Shown here piece after piece: positions 44,279 through 57,173 of a stretch of DNA of 64,000 nucleotides. Position 1 is the first letter of the stretch. Every line of letters begins with the position of its first letter. A program made the translations under genes and the position numbers. The notes below the pieces were generated by a model. It was not told the DNA's origin, searched no databases, and saw only the letters and a program-made list of their open reading frames with translations. Source of the stretch: Termitomyces sp. T153 (taxonomy: Eukaryota; Basidiomycota; Agaricomycetes; Agaricales; Lyophyllaceae); assembly GCA_018296165.2 (NCBI GenBank), contig JACKQL020000013.1, positions 1-64,000 on the forward strand. The letters run 5' to 3'.

Positions 44279-44501
44279 TGTAATGTTTCTGTTATGGGTC
44301 ATGCAACTTACAGTTCACACCTTGTAAGTCAAAACCAGTTGATTGGTTCTAATATACAAAGTATAAAGTAAGGTGCTAACTTACATAATTACAGTATGGG
44401 TATTGATGGGTAGCATCATGTGATGCTACCTCATAATATAATATACAAATTAATACATATTACTACTTGGGTACTAAGGAGGTAACAGACACTCCATTAC
44501 A
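44279..44501 (-). repeat. 3' LTR of the 11.1 kb Gypsy
   Basis: 223 bp. Compared with 55130-55403 it lacks a ~50-bp tandem duplication and shows many transitions, often TG against CA. Confidence 0.92.
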
Positions 44502-44515
44502 TACCCCCCTTTTGA
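44502..44515 (-). other. Polypurine tract of the 11.1 kb Gypsy
   Basis: The minus strand reads AAAAGGGGGGTA next to the 3' LTR. Confidence 0.8.
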
Positions 44516-44785
44516 GTCTGTCAACAGACTCACACAAAGTCACCATAACATAGTAAACAAGAAAAAGGGGGTGGGATATGGCATCCCACCCAAGACTTTC
44601 ACTAGAGTTTGAGCACAAACCTCTATGTTGTACAAGTGGTAGGATCAATTGAGCCTACTCAATAAGATGGACATTGTATCATCCTAGCACACTGTCCAAC
44701 TGTGCTAGGTGCTTAATGGGCACTCAGTGAGCCTGCATATGTTTATCCAATATTATTGGTGAACTACAATAGTAGTTCACCTGGC

Positions 44786-47700
44786 CTATTCATCCATTTT
44801 TGAGGCTGCCACTTCCTTGTTGCTCATGATGTCTGCCCAGCATTCTGATACAGTGTTAGCCATATCAATAGAACCACTTGATCCAGCCTCTGGAGCAGTT
44901 GGGGTAGCAACATTAGTTGCTATGACTGCATCCAAGGGACTGGGGATGACTGAGGGAGTCACATCTGGTTGCAAATTTGTGAGTGCCACAGAATCATTGG
45001 CATAGTCCAATTTCATGGACTCCTCTGTATGTGTGTCCTGAGAGGACACACCAGAGCTTGTAGCAAGGTCAGTAGTAGCTGTTGCCACTGATGAAGAGGG
45101 CCCCTCCTCAGTTGGAGCTGCACTCATGGGAGGGTCCACAGAAAATGGCTCCTCCACTTGTGCAAGCATGGCTCTCACCACCTCCAGAGGTTGGTGCAGG
45201 AGGTGAGTGAAGATGCCAGCCTCACCATAGCACAGCCATTTGGCCATGCTGAGTGGAGAGTGGCCCCTACTCTCATGCAGTTGAAGGAGCACTCAGAAGC
45301 ACTCCTGATCATCAGCAGTGGGGGCATACTACCCATTGTGCCCCACCAAAGCAGGGGGCATGCCAATGGTTTGGAGTCAATGATGGCATTCATTGTTGAC
45401 CTGCATGAACAGATCCACATGCAATGTACTCCCTGATTAGTGGTGGTCAAGGAAGCATATACCATAAGTATATGCATGATTCACCCAGGCAGGGGGCATG
45501 CAGTTTGCAAGGAGGTGACAAATTACCTCTGTTTCACTGAGATTGCTGACTTGCATAGGCAGCACTTGCAGCCTATGCAGCATAAAGGTGTAGGGGGTAT
45601 AAGAATTAAATTCTCCTACATGAGCTTGGTAGTTGTCAACCACATCTTGATAGAGTTGGGGCTGAGCTGCTACCATAGCAAACAGCTTCATATAGGCCAT
45701 TTGTGCATGTGGTGTAGTTGGGGCCAGTGCCTGACCTAGAACATATCTAAAGACCAAACATCAGTCTACATGTAACAAAGCATCAATGGCCACACCTGAA
45801 TACAGGTTCTGGGAACCTGGGTGGCCATGGTGCAGAATGTACTGTGCCCACACATCAATGTCAAAGTGACAGTTGATTAGGACTTGATTAAGTCCCACTC
45901 CCCATGTATTGTTATCTGTGTGGCCATGCATGGCTGACAAACATGAGGGCAAGAGGACCAGTATCCAATGGCAGTCCCCTTTGGGCAGAGAGGTTTCCAA
46001 CTCTGCCAGGGTTAGCTCTATGACTTGCCACATAGTGCAGTCTCACAGGTCTGGAGCAGTATAGAAGGAGATCCAATGGAACTCCTGAACAAGGAGAGTG
46101 GCATCTATCTGCTCCCTCATTGTAACTCTAGCTCAGCCCTCCTGAATGAGCTTCAGGAGCAACTGTAGCTGCTCTAGATTCATGGGCATCCCTTGTGAAG
46201 CCCACTGATATAACAACTCATAGCATGGGGATGTATGGAATATTCCTGCCATCTTCATTGAGCAGGCAAAGACTGCTTCATCACTAACAAAAACTGCATT
46301 GGTTATTGGTGACCAGTAAAAGTTGGGGTGAAGAATACCCCTGAAATTGTGCTGATGCTTGTGGCACCTGCAAACCATTGTAGTCTTCCAGCTGTCTAGA
46401 AGGCAGCTGGACAATGTATCATTCAGACACTTAAGGTCCAGTTTGGCCTTCTCAGCATTGATAGCTAACAGCCTTTTGGCATTAGCATTGTGTTGCTTCT
46501 TGCAACAACACTTGTTAGCACCATTGTCAGAGTCACTGTCCAATATACATTGTTTAGATATAGGAACATCATCATCATTGCTGCCTGAATCAGATGCTAA
46601 TGGGGCACCCATGTCTGCTCAGGCAGCTGCACTTAGGTGACAAAGAACTCTTTGTCATGGGGGTCCCAGTGCACTACTGGAACAGGCTCCTGGGACAGGG
46701 AATTGGGAATAACATAGGTCCTTGATTAAGGACCTCAATCATTCCCACCTCTGATCTCCACAGCATGTTTGCGGGAAAAACAATTGGGGTGGCAATAACT
46801 ACAGGGTCATCTGCCACTACTGGAGTTATGGCTGGCTTTGCATTACCAGCCTTTGTTGTAGTGGACCTTGATGGTCCAGCCTTAGCTGCTGCTGGTTTTG
46901 GCAGCCTAGCTTTGGCTGCCACTGGGTTCAATGGTCCAGCAATGGGCAAAGGTGCCTTGAAATCAGGGTGCTTGTCCATCCTCTGGTTGGAGGAGACACT
47001 ACACACTTCCCCTTTCCCAAAGCTGAACAGAAGAGGTCCATTTGGGCCTTGTCCCTTTGGTTACAAACAATGTCAAGTTCATTCAGAACTTGAGATAGTG
47101 CTAACTGCACTACAGGGTTGTTGAGGATGTCAGCTCTGATGTCCTCTGGCACTCCAGCTTTATGAAGCTGCTGAAGGAGGTGAGCAATTTGCTCATCCAC
47201 AGCAGTAGAAGGCTCAGGCTCCTTAGCTTTACTGTTGCCCTTTTCTTTTGCAGAGAAGCATCACTTGACCATCTTCCAAGCAGTTGATGAGGGAGTGCTA
47301 CTCCCCTGTGCTGGTGAGGGAGTGCTACTCCCCTGTGCCAGTGTAGGAGGCAATGTTGCAGTCACCTTCACCTTTTCTTTATTGGTTGAGGTGGCTGCTG
47401 GACACCCCAACACACTTGATGACAAAGATGGGGCATTTGAAAAATGCACCATAGTAGGCAAGAGCAGGTATGACCACCTTGGAGGAGCCAACAACTGCAT
47501 CAGAGCCATGATCAACTCTGGGCTGTTGTTGTCCACCTCCATTGCCTCTGATGGAGCAGGAGCAGGGACCAAAATCCCTACTTGTGAAAACATAGTAGCA
47601 GGCTGTTGTTGACCTGCCATGCTTGTTGTATAGCCAGGCTCAGCCACTGGCAGTGGGGCCACAGCAAATTGTGGCACCACATATTGTTGGAACTTCTGGG

Positions 47701-48067
47701 ACTACACAGGCTGTGGGCCCACAGAGTATCCAAGGTTCATGGGTGGGGGCACCTGAGGTCCCCCATGTCCTCTTTCCATTTCTCCACACTGTGGAGACAT
47801 TCTGCATCCCCATGCTGGCAACTTCTGCATTGCCACTGCATAGCTAAGCAGGGCCACATCTCCTAGTACTGCTATGGGTCCTCTGCTCATGGGTCTTGTT
47901 TCTCTTGGAGCTGAAGCCACTCTTCTCATTGCTGAGGGCACTACATCTCCAGGCACTAAGCCTCCTGCCAGTGCAGTGAAGCCACCAAACCCAGAGAGTG
48001 AACTACTCCCTGATCCTCCCCCTCTTGAGCTCTGTCCAGAGCTCATCATATCTTCTGGCAGACTCAT
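44786..48067 (-). pseudogene. Extra ORF of the 11.1 kb Gypsy, about 1,090 codons, decayed
   Basis: Open pieces at 47702-48067, 47261-47680, 46928-47200, 46133-46612, 45761-46033, 45437-45757 and 44786-45292 all lie in one minus-strand frame, separated by single stops, apart from a local shift near 46.7-47.0 kb. Read through, the protein has a Gly/Ser/Pro-rich N-terminus, a hydrophobic-helical stretch (QIAHLLQQLHKAGVPEDIR), an acidic then Cys/Lys patch (NKCCCKKQHNANAKRL), a segment with ELLYQWASQGMPM, then WGVGLNQV, AQYILHHGHPGS, MPPAWVNHAYTYGI, and a Ser/Thr-rich tail. No transmembrane helix typical of envelope is obvious. Not recognised as a known domain. It may be a secondary gag-like or accessory protein. 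Confidence 0.6.
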
Positions 48068-48109
48068 GTCTGCCTTGCCAGGTCACTTCTTTTTCTTGCC
48101 CATTGGGCA

Positions 48110-48820
48110 AGGAGTCTTCTTACACTACATTGGTGCATTGCACCAACAATGGAGTAGAAGACAAAGAGCAATTGGACTTCATGCTCAGCCAAAAAATTGG
48201 CTGACATAATATTTGATGGCTGCCAGCATAGTGGCCTGTTCAACTTCTGAACTAAGTCAAGTTGACTTAGGCCTTCTAGCCAGCTGTGCAGGGCATTATA
48301 TGCCATGCAACTCCAAATATCTGTCAAGGGCTGCCAGGTCCTTGCAAGTTGCAAGGAACTCCCAAGTGGTGTCTCCCAGCCTCAATCAAACCCTGAACTC
48401 AAAGTTCTTTCCATCCCAACAATGACCTAACAGGTCATCAACAAACCATTCCTGGTTGTCTGGAGCACCAAAGTTGTATGGCTCTGGTGTGGCTTGGTTA
48501 GGGAAAAGCACATTGTTGCTAGCCTTGTATGGTTGCAGCAGCAACACATAAAACTTAGAATGAATTCTTTGTTCCTGGAGTGCCATAGGCAACTCCAACA
48601 CATAGTTGGAGGTCTTATTAAAGGCCTCCAAAATTTCATATGGCCCAACCAACTTCAGACAGAGCTTCTTAGCTCTGCCCTTTGGAAGGTTGAGGTTTTT
48701 CATTGAAAAGTACACCAGTGCACCTTTCTCCAGCTCTGAGTCAGGCCTACAACATGAGTTAGCAAGGCATGTCTGAAAGATATGCACTTTAATTATTGCA
48801 TCATGGGCTGCTGCCAAGTT
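48110..48820 (-). pseudogene. Gypsy integrase C-terminus with a chromodomain-like tail
   Basis: The segment GPYEILEAFNKTSNYVLELP is the integrase C-terminal fold that follows the core, and the end (NQEWFVDDLLGHCWDGKNFE followed by FRVWLRLGDTTWEF) resembles a degenerate chromodomain with its aromatic residues. Stop and frame changes follow at 48386. Confidence 0.6.
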
Positions 48821-49019
48821 CTCTAGAGCTTGGTGGGCAAACTGCTAAATTTTCTTGGAAATAGCAAAATCCAACCTGATCTCACAAATCATAGACAGCA
48901 TGTAGCCACCACTCAATTCAAATGGTGCAAATCACATTGTCTCTAAGATGCTTGCATTTATAGCAAACTCAGTCAAGTCTATTTAACTAAACCAGTCCTT
49001 CTGGTCTGGGCATACCACA

Positions 49020-49570
49020 GTGCACAATATTGGACCAACATTCCTATTGGCACATTTGGTCTGCCCATCTGTCTGTGGATGGAAGAATGTTGACATTAGG
49101 AGCTTTGCTCCTAATAACATATGCAGTTCATGCCACCATTTAGATGTGAATTTAGGGTCTCAATTGCTAACAATCAAGCTTGGAAGGCCATGTAGCCTCA
49201 CAATCTCACACATGTATATTCAGAACAGCTGCAATGCTGTCATAGTAATGTGTACTGGAATCAGGTGCACCATGCTTGTCATGCAACATATAACTACCCA
49301 AAGGTAGTTATACTCCTTAGATTCATGGAATGGACCTATGAAGCCCATTCTTATGGAATCCCATGGCTTAACTGAAATAGGCAGAGAGTGTAATTTCCCT
49401 GAAGCAAGATGATTGCTCCCTTTTGCCTGCTGGCATAGCTGGCATGTGGTGCAGAATGTGCATGCATCTGCAGCCACCATTGGCCACCAGTACCAGTGAT
49501 GGATATATTCCATTGTTCTCTGGGCACCAAAGTGCCCCACCACACAATGTGCTTGGTCAAGCAACTTGGT
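49020..49570 (-). pseudogene. Gypsy integrase core
   Basis: The zinc head reads H-CVVG-H then CTTCQLC. The core follows with WDSIRMGFIGPF (first Asp position, changed from D to G) and, in a second piece at 49020-49220, SN-DPKFTSK and HPQTDGQTK. Stops are present. It would insert element DNA. Confidence 0.72.
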
Positions 49571-50229
49571 TACTATCTCCCACTCATGAAGTATGTATAG
49601 AACCTCATGGCCTAATAAATTGGTAGTCTAAATTAGCTTGTTGTGTAGTCAGAAGGACTTATAGTCCTTCAGCCAAGTTTTAACTTCAGCAAATTGTCTT
49701 TGCTGTACAGTGATTGGATCCAATGGAGGAACTCTCTGTCAGACCTATCCTGAGGTTGCAGAGACTGGGCCATCCTTAGGATGGCCTTGCCAAGTGTAAT
49801 ATTGTCCTTGATGTCACTGCTATCAGATGCTTGCTGAGCCTGATCTGATTCTCCTTTGCCATCATTACTGCTGGCAAGCCCTTGTGCTTCCTCATCACAA
49901 AGTTTGTGACAATTCCACACCTGCCAGCTTCTGTGGCTAGGTCCATTACAAAGAGTGCATATCTGATCCAGTTGTGCCTGCATTTCCTGCAGTCTCTTTG
50001 GGGGCAAATCATCCCCCTCTGGATTGATGGCACAGATCCTTTTGATCATGTCAAAGCACTGTTGGTGAATAGGTTGCCAATGGAATGGCAACCTGTTCTG
50101 TGTCATGACCATTAATAGCTCCATATATGCAGAGACATTGGGCAAGAAATTCCTGATGTAGTTCACTAACCCCACAAAGCAATGGATATTGTTATAGGTT
50201 CTAGGAGTGTGCCACTCCTGGATCCTATT

Positions 50230-50960
50230 CAACTTATCCATATCAGGGTATATACCTTACAAGTCAATAACATGGCCAAGACACTCTATGCACTTGGCAT
50301 ATAGCTCACACTTAATCTATTTGAGGTAGAGCTTGTTCTTGCATAGTCTTTCAAAGACTACTCTGAGATGCTGCTCATGCTCCTCAATGGAGTCTGAGAA
50401 GACAAAAATGTTGTCTAGATACACATGCATCCATTTCCCAATGATGTCCCTAAATATGGACATCATCAGGCATTGAAATGTTGCTGGCACATTACAATTG
50501 CCAATCTGCATGATATTGCTATGATATGTACCAGTGATGGTCATGAATGCAGTTTTGGGTACATCTGATGTATGTATCCTCACTTGCTCATATGCATCTG
50601 TAAGGTCAATTTTTGACCTCACTGGTGTGTGAGCCACATCTTCCCTAATGACCTCTTGATCTGGTAAGGGTGTTACATTCTTAATGGCATTGTTGTTGTA
50701 TTGGTGTGCATCTAACACCATTTGCAAGGAGCTATCTTTCTTGGGAATACATAATAATGGTGCAGCCTAGTCAGCTGCACAAGGTTCCCACCACTTAGCA
50801 CATATATAGCAATCAATTTTATTTCACAACTGCTGCTAAAGTGACTTAGGGCACCTCAGCATAAAGTATGAGTACCATTTGGTCTCATTGATGAGATTTA
50901 TCTCATGATTCACTTCATGCCATGGAGGAAGTTCCTCCTTAGTTCCATTGACTATGTCCT
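50230..50960 (-). pseudogene. Gypsy reverse transcriptase, catalytic Asp changed
   Basis: KIDLTDAYEQVRIHTSDVPK, then FMTITGTYHSNIMQIG and PATFQCLMM, are typical. The catalytic box reads HVYLDNIFVF, YLDN instead of YLDD, explained by one G to A change. Stops occur before and after. Confidence 0.85.
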
Positions 50961-51570
50961 GGAACTTATCATACCACTGTTGTCAAAGGCAAGAAATATT
51001 GCCTTCTGTTAGCTTGGGAGGCCATGCCTTCCCATCATCTCTTCTAGGCCAAGAGTGACACTCATCCTTGGCCAATTTTGACTGTGGCACTACCTTTGAA
51101 TACTTGTCACACAAGGCCATTAGATGAATCTCTGATTTGTCCAGTATGTTTAGCCAGGCAGGGCAACAGATTGTTCTGCCTTTTGTATTACTCTATGAGT
51201 ACTCAAACTTGCTAGGCTCAGATATTTCATTCTCTGTAGCCAGTCTGTATACTTCACCCATAGGGGTCAATCTTCTTACCCCTTCCTGCCATGTCAGGTC
51301 TGCTATGACCTGATTTCACTCTTATGGCATTTGTGGATTGTATGCCCATTCAAGGGTAGGCTTTGGGATTGGTCTATCCCAAATCCTTTGCTCTTTTCTC
51401 ATCAAAGGATTGATTTGATCCTTTCAGCATACTCTCCCCCCCTCCTGAAGAGTACTCTTCCAATACTCTTCCTCTGAAATTAGTAGAGACAAATGGTCCT
51501 TGAATAAACTCTTTGTTACCCACACCTCATTATCATCCACTATGGTAGGCTGCTCAGGTCCACCAGAGAG

Positions 51571-51960
51571 TCATGGCCATTCATTGCACCACTTTTTCAC
51601 AGTATGGAAGCATTGCACACACCCATCAGCATCCTCCAACTCCAACTTCTGAGCTGGAGTTGCTATCTCATCAATGACCACCCAGTCATTCTCAAAGTCC
51701 AGAAGGATCTTATAAGCCCTTATGAATGGTGTCCCCACAATCATGTCATAGCAATCAAAATTTGCAATGTCTACATAGACATTGCAGAACTCACCAGGGA
51801 CCTTCATAGTCACTCTGGCTCTATAATTCACAATGGAACAACTTCCAATTGCTCCCAACTGCAGAGTGATGGGTTTGGCCAGTGGTGCCACACATGTTCC
51901 AGCCACATGAGCAAATGATGGTGTGATTCCAGAAGTTGTACTCCCAGAATCCCACAGTGT
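51571..51960 (-). pseudogene. Gypsy aspartic protease
   Basis: In the shifted frame LWDSGSTTSGITPSFAHVAG (about 51890-51950) gives the retropepsin motif D-S-G-S/T intact; the following stretch has NYRARVTMKVPGEF, and DMIVGTPFIRAYKI is the conserved (V/I)G-P-F block. Confidence 0.75.
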
Positions 51961-52199
51961 CCATGCTCAATGGCCATTAACCTCCACTCAAGTAACAAGA
52001 CACTCTTTATTTCATGCTGGCAGCACTGGTCAGTCCATGGCATCTTTAGCCACCATAATCCATACCTTATGCATGCAAACCTTGTTACTAGGTTTCTTCT
52101 TCCCATACTCAGTGGTAGGAACCTCCATGAGGGCAAACAGTCCCTCATTATCACTCCTCTAAATATAGTAATCATTCTTGTATGTCACCAATTCAATGA

Positions 52200-55010
52200 C
52201 TCCTCCACATTCTTCTGAGCTCCTTTGGACTCAGCTGCATCCTTCTTGTCAGCCTCAGCAGGCTCTTCCTCCTGCTCATTATCAGCATCTCCCACATCTG
52301 AGGGAGCAGCAGTATGTGCTGCTCATACAAACAAGCACTCATGGAGCTGGCTTTGCCAGTGCTCTGCACTTGCAGGCAAAATGCCCAACCTTTCTGCACT
52401 TATAGCAGTTAGCAGATTGTCCAGCATTCTTGCCTGGTTGGTCAGCTGTAATGGCCACCATGTTTTTCCCTGCAGCAAGATGGTTTCTTGCTGCCTGTAC
52501 TGCACCCACAGGTTAAGAAGTCCTAGAGACCACACCAACTCATGGTTGTGCAGGTCTTGAGGCCAAGTGTACAGCAGGCCTTCTTGCCAACTTAGACAGC
52601 TGTGGGCAGACATGATGTCCAACCTCTTCTGTATTTTTAGCCAGCACAGTCACAAGCTTTGGAGAGTATGCTGCTGATAGTGACAGTTGCTGTCCTGACC
52701 AACTCTTTGTGCTGCACTCTCAGTAGTACACAGCAGTTTTAATGCTATTCTCATAGGCCTTTGCCTCTGAGACAAACTCCTCAACAGTATTCACTTTGGG
52801 AGCAAGCCTGCCATTGCATATTAATGCCACAAGCATGTCAGAGGGTATCCCCTCCAAAAACTGCTCATGAATGGTGAATTCATTGGGGAAGATGGCCATA
52901 TTTTGAGCATAGTCAAGCAAGGCATCATAGAATCCTTGCACTCCCTCTTCAACTGCATACACCATGTCACAGAACATGTCACATGCATCCTGCATTGTTG
53001 AAGGCTGTACAAACTAATTGTACAATCTGAAGACCATGTCCTCAAACCTCCAGTAGGACTGGGCTTTGTTGACATGTATTACATGTCATAGATACCATTT
53101 CAGGGCACCTGCAGCAAGGAAGTCCATTAGAATCAGGACTTTCTTGTGCTTGCGCCCATCTCCACTATATTGGGCTACTGCATAAAACATGCAGACGCTC
53201 ATTAGCTAGCTCTCAAGTTCACTGAACTTGGCAGATCCAGCATATGGAGTGATTATCTTGGATGGATCACTCCTCCAAGGCTTGAGTCTGTCTGGAATTG
53301 CCAGTTGGACAGCAAGCATTTGCTCCATCATCACCTGTAGACAATCATGCATTGTCTGGTGGTGATATTTGTAGGCTTTCTCCACTCTGGGAGTGGTGAA
53401 TTGTCTTCAGTGTTGTGGTGGCATTGAAAACTGCCATGGCTGTCTCTCTGGGAGGACTGTAGTCCTCCTCCTACCAGCTCTATGACCCCCATCATCCTCT
53501 TTGCCCACTGGACTATTACCTAGTCCATTAGGATCTGATGGACCTCCTCCTGGGGGCAGTGATGGTTCTCAACCAGGAAAAGGCAGTCCTCTTTCAGGTT
53601 CTCCACCACCTTCACCTGGCCCAGGTGGTCCACAATAAGGTGTCAAGAGCAGAGTGGACTCAGGATCACTCCTAGGTCATCCTCATTGTATATTTACTCT
53701 GCCAGTTGCTTGATTGCTAAACCCACTTGGAATGCATTCCCTGGTTGGTTGGCCTAGGATGCACATCAGGGCTACTCATAGTCCCAACATGCTCATCCAC
53801 TAGGGACATTCTGGTGGATTGTAATCTCCTGGCCATGCATTGTAGGCAGTATTCCCCTGGAACACTACCCCTTGGTCATCTATGTAAGACTGCTAAAAAC
53901 CTTGAGGTTGCCATTGCAGAATTGCTGCAATGCAATTCTGTCTTCCCAGGTCAATGCTCTACACTTTGACCCAGCCATTCTCCTGCACACTATGGAGTGC
54001 TCAATTGTAATCACCAACCCAGCTTCTGTAGAAGCTAGGTCAGGAGCCACAATTGTGCCCAATGTAGCCTATCTCTGATAGTCCACTGCAGCCTGTTGTG
54101 GCACATAGTCATGTAGTGTCTCTCCAGGCTGCTGTGGCACTAGTAATAGAGTCAACACTTTGTCAACTAGAGACAGTAGAAGTAATTGAGCCCCACCTAC
54201 AAATGGTGATGGCATCATGGATGAAACCTATGATCCTTGTACCTTCTTTTGCTGGAGGTAATCTATCATCTCCTGTGCCAGAAAAAGCATATAAATTTCC
54301 ATGAAGTTTATAGGGTCAGTTGGAATGATTCTCTCATCCAATGACTGCTGAATGGCAATATGCTTAGCTACTCAAGCAGCTAAGTGTTGCTGGGTTGAGA
54401 TCTTTGGAACCTCAACCTGATTTTGCCAGAGAACTAGCACCCTACTACAGAGGATGTCATCTGAGTTCACTTCACTGTCAGTATCTGAGGTGTCTCCAAC
54501 ATCTTCTGGAATTGTCTTAATGAATGCAGAGGGACCGACTGTCTGTGAACCCAGCATAGATCCCATTTGTGAGCATACAGGGCTGCAGGCTCTGTAAAGA
54601 GGTTTTTCTTCACCCCTCAGTAGTATACTCACCATTAAGGAGTCATCATGACCTCCTGCAGCCTTTGAAAAGGATCTCAGTCCTTCTACTTGTGGCATGG
54701 TAGACACATGCAAGGAGGTCTTCCCCTTGCTTGCTGCCCCTACCACACCCTCTGGTTTAACTGTTTGGTACATTCAAGCAGAGAGCACTTGAGTACTCTC
54801 CATCATGGAGGTCATTTAACCACCCAACAATGGTTGAACAAGAGTAACTGCTGGTAGTTCCCCTGGCATTACTCCACTCTCCCTCCCCATGTCATGGTGT
54901 GATGTGGCAATGTCCACTGGTTCATGTGAAACAGCTTGTACTGTTCCATCAAACCCTGGTTTGGATCTAAGTCCAACCACCTGACCTTTCATGGTCACCA
55001 CTATGCCCAT
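52200..55010 (-). pseudogene. Gypsy gag with zinc knuckle
   Basis: Pieces at 54816-55010, 54372-54773 and 53880-54062 are in one frame and form an N-terminal region with an acidic Ser-rich part (DVGDTSDTDSEVNSDD). The capsid-like piece at 52720-52995 contains NEFTIHEQFLEGIPSDM. The zinc knuckle CYKCRKVGHFACKC (CX2CX4HX4C) is at about 52370-52415. Several stops and a frame change separate the pieces. Confidence 0.75.
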
Positions 55011-55129
55011 TGCAGAAGGTGAACATTAAAATTTTAATGTTCTGATTGTAATCCATGGCAGTGAACTTCTCTTTCAGAAGTTTGTTTCTCACTCCACAAA
55101 CAAGTACTTGCTTGTTTGACTTAAAAAAA

Positions 55130-55403
55130 TGTAATGTTTCCATTATGAGTCATGCAGCTTATGGTTTACACCTTGTAAGTCAAAACCAGTCAATTGGTTC
55201 TAATCTACAAAATATGAAGTAAGGCACTGCCTTACATAATTACAGTATGGGTATTTATAGGTAGCATCATGTGACACTACCTTATAATATAATATACAAA
55301 TTAATACATATTACTACTTGGGTACTAAGAACTTATAATATAATATACAAATCAATACATATTACTACTTAGGTACTAAGGAGGTAATGGGTGCTCCATT
55401 ACA
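55130..55403 (-). repeat. 5' LTR of the 11.1 kb Gypsy
   Basis: 274 bp, TGTAATG...CCATTACA. It contains a ~50-bp unit (TATAATATAATATACAAAT... to GGTACTAAG) twice, where the other LTR has it once. Confidence 0.92.
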
Positions 55404-56439
55404 GTATGCCATGAAACTTCAAGGACATTGTATTGGTACCTTTTGCCACCTCATTTGAGTGCCTCACAAACATTGTTCTTGTGAGGAGCTTTAGCCTCTT
55501 GTCCATTTTGTAGGCAAATAGATGTGTGTCTGCGTGTAGGTTGTTGATCTGCAGATAATTTGCAAGCACTTCTGTTAGGTCACACTTGCCCTGCTGCTTA
55601 GCAGAATATACATATGTCCTTGCTCTCCACCATGTTTTTTGTCCAGGGTATGAAAATCACTGTTACCCTATTGCCTCCCCTGTCTTCACCTTCTAACATG
55701 TCTTCTCTCTTCACATGCCTCCTGTGATTGAAGGCTTTCAGGTTGGGGAGTATCAATTTGCCAGGCTTTGCCATCCCAAAGAAGGCTACCTTGAGGCATG
55801 TGTTGATTTCTGCATCCAGTGGATTGTCTAGGTTCAGTTTCCAGCACAATTGGTTAGTTGTTTCAATCATGAAGGAATATCTTTTAGCTCTCTTTGCCTT
55901 GAGTGGAGCCAGTCTCAACACTGTTCAGAGCTGCCTGTACCTCAATGTCAGACATCTCCCAATTTTCCCCATGCAGAAGGTGCCATGTGTAACAGGGGCT
56001 TGGCATAGTCATATTTGATTTTAATTGTCATATATTAATTATACTTTATTTTGCTACTTACATTATGCACCTAGCTGACATCAGCTAGTTTTTTTTTTGT
56101 TCTTACACTACATACAGTAATCCTAGTGATTGGGATACTTCTGTATTAGTGTGAACATATGACAAGTACCACATAACAACATTACATTTTTTTGAAGTAC
56201 CCAATGCAGCACTTGTACAAAACCCAAAGAACCCAAAAATATCCATTCAAAGCTAGATCAGCTTTGACATCAGTTTTGTAAAACTTTGATCCAAGTACTG
56301 CACTGACCATGTTGACATGGGATCACACACCAAATCCATGCACCTTGACCAGGACAGTCATGCTATCTTGGACAAGGGACAGCAGTTGTTAATGACAACT
56401 GAACCCATGTCTGAGCAAGCAGGGTGTAATACCTGTTGA
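55404..56439. other. CpG-poor repeat sequence, no supported gene
   Basis: Starts with the right TSD copy GTATG (55404-55408). Short ORFs (for example 55598-55921 on the minus strand) lack recognisable features. It probably belongs to the older Copia relic. Confidence 0.4.
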
Positions 56440-56711
56440 ATGAGATATGCCAGGAGAATGCTTAAGATGGTTGCTTGCCTAGTACTATCAAAGTTGAGGC
56501 AAGAGCAGCAACAAGAGGTGCAAGCATTGGTGGAATCTCCACCAAACATTCAACTGCCAGGACTGGGTAAAGGGAAGCAGGCAGAGCAATTGGAGATGAG
56601 TAAGTCATGGAGCATGAATCCATTGCTGTTCAGGGCAGGGTTCCTGGAAACAGCTGGGATGTCTTGGGAAAAAACCAAAGAGCAAGCAGTGGATAATTTG
56701 TGGAGATTACT
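56440..56711 (+). pseudogene. Left half of a gag-like ORF split by the 6.1 kb Gypsy
   Basis: Open from ATG at 56440 (MRYARRMLKM) and rich in Gln, Glu and Lys (LRQEQQQEVQALVE). The last codons are DNLWRLL, ending exactly at the TSD (TTACT, 56707-56711). After removing the Gypsy and one TSD copy, the frame continues without a shift into 62799 (MESTPLTQ). The Asp-Asn-Leu-Trp segment recalls N-terminal regions of basidiomycete Gypsy gag proteins. Function not established. Confidence 0.5.
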
Positions 56712-57079
56712 TGTCAGGAGACTTCCATTTCTAACCTCTGCAGCTTGTTCCAATGCCTCCACAGCTTGCTCAACATCTCTGGGCCTTGCTCCAGACCTCT
56801 GGAGATCTCCCGAGACCTACAGAACTTCCTGTATTACCTTATCAATCACTTCCCTAGGGTTAGGAGGAGCTCTGGTCTTTTGTACAGCCATTCCCATGCC
56901 TCTGCCACCTGCTGATGCACTGCACTGAGCAGTGGGGATCCTTAGATTTGGTCTCTTTGGATTCCCCTCTACTAGGTGATTAGTTACTGTTGTATTGTTG
57001 TCTACTTGCTAATATACTTTGGATTCCCCTCTGCTAGCTGCATGACTCTGAACTGCCACTCCTGAAGGTCACCCTTACA
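56712..57079 (+). repeat. 5' LTR of the 6.1 kb Gypsy
   Basis: 368 bp, TGTCAGGAGACTTCC...CCTTACA. About 40 differences from the 3' LTR by eye, nearly all transitions, many as TG against CA pairs, e.g. 56739-56740 TG against 62453-62454 CA. Confidence 0.95.
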
Positions 57080-57173
57080 GCAGAACAAGTCTCCAAAGAC
57101 TGGTCTGGAAGCCCCCCATAGCTACATAGAACCTCTGAGCCTCTATTTGTCACTTCCTCACCAGAATTAAGCA

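Larger units (their letters stand above)
44279..55403 (-). mobile_element. 11.1 kb Ty3/Gypsy element, minus strand, with an extra ORF
   Basis: Bounded by LTRs 44279-44501 and 55130-55403 (both TGTAAT...ATTACA) and the perfect TSD GTATG at 44274-44278 and 55404-55408. Reading leftward: gag with zinc knuckle, protease, RT, RNase H region, integrase, an integrase C-terminus/chromodomain-like region, and then a long extra reading frame (48067-44786) before the polypurine tract. Stops throughout and a mutated RT show it is dead. Its length is about 5 kb more than the other Gypsy here. Confidence 0.93.

Noticed and set aside
44786..48067. Envelope gene of an errantivirus-like element
   Set aside because: Position fits, but no signal peptide, transmembrane anchor or furin-like site is visible in the decayed frame, so no such call is made.
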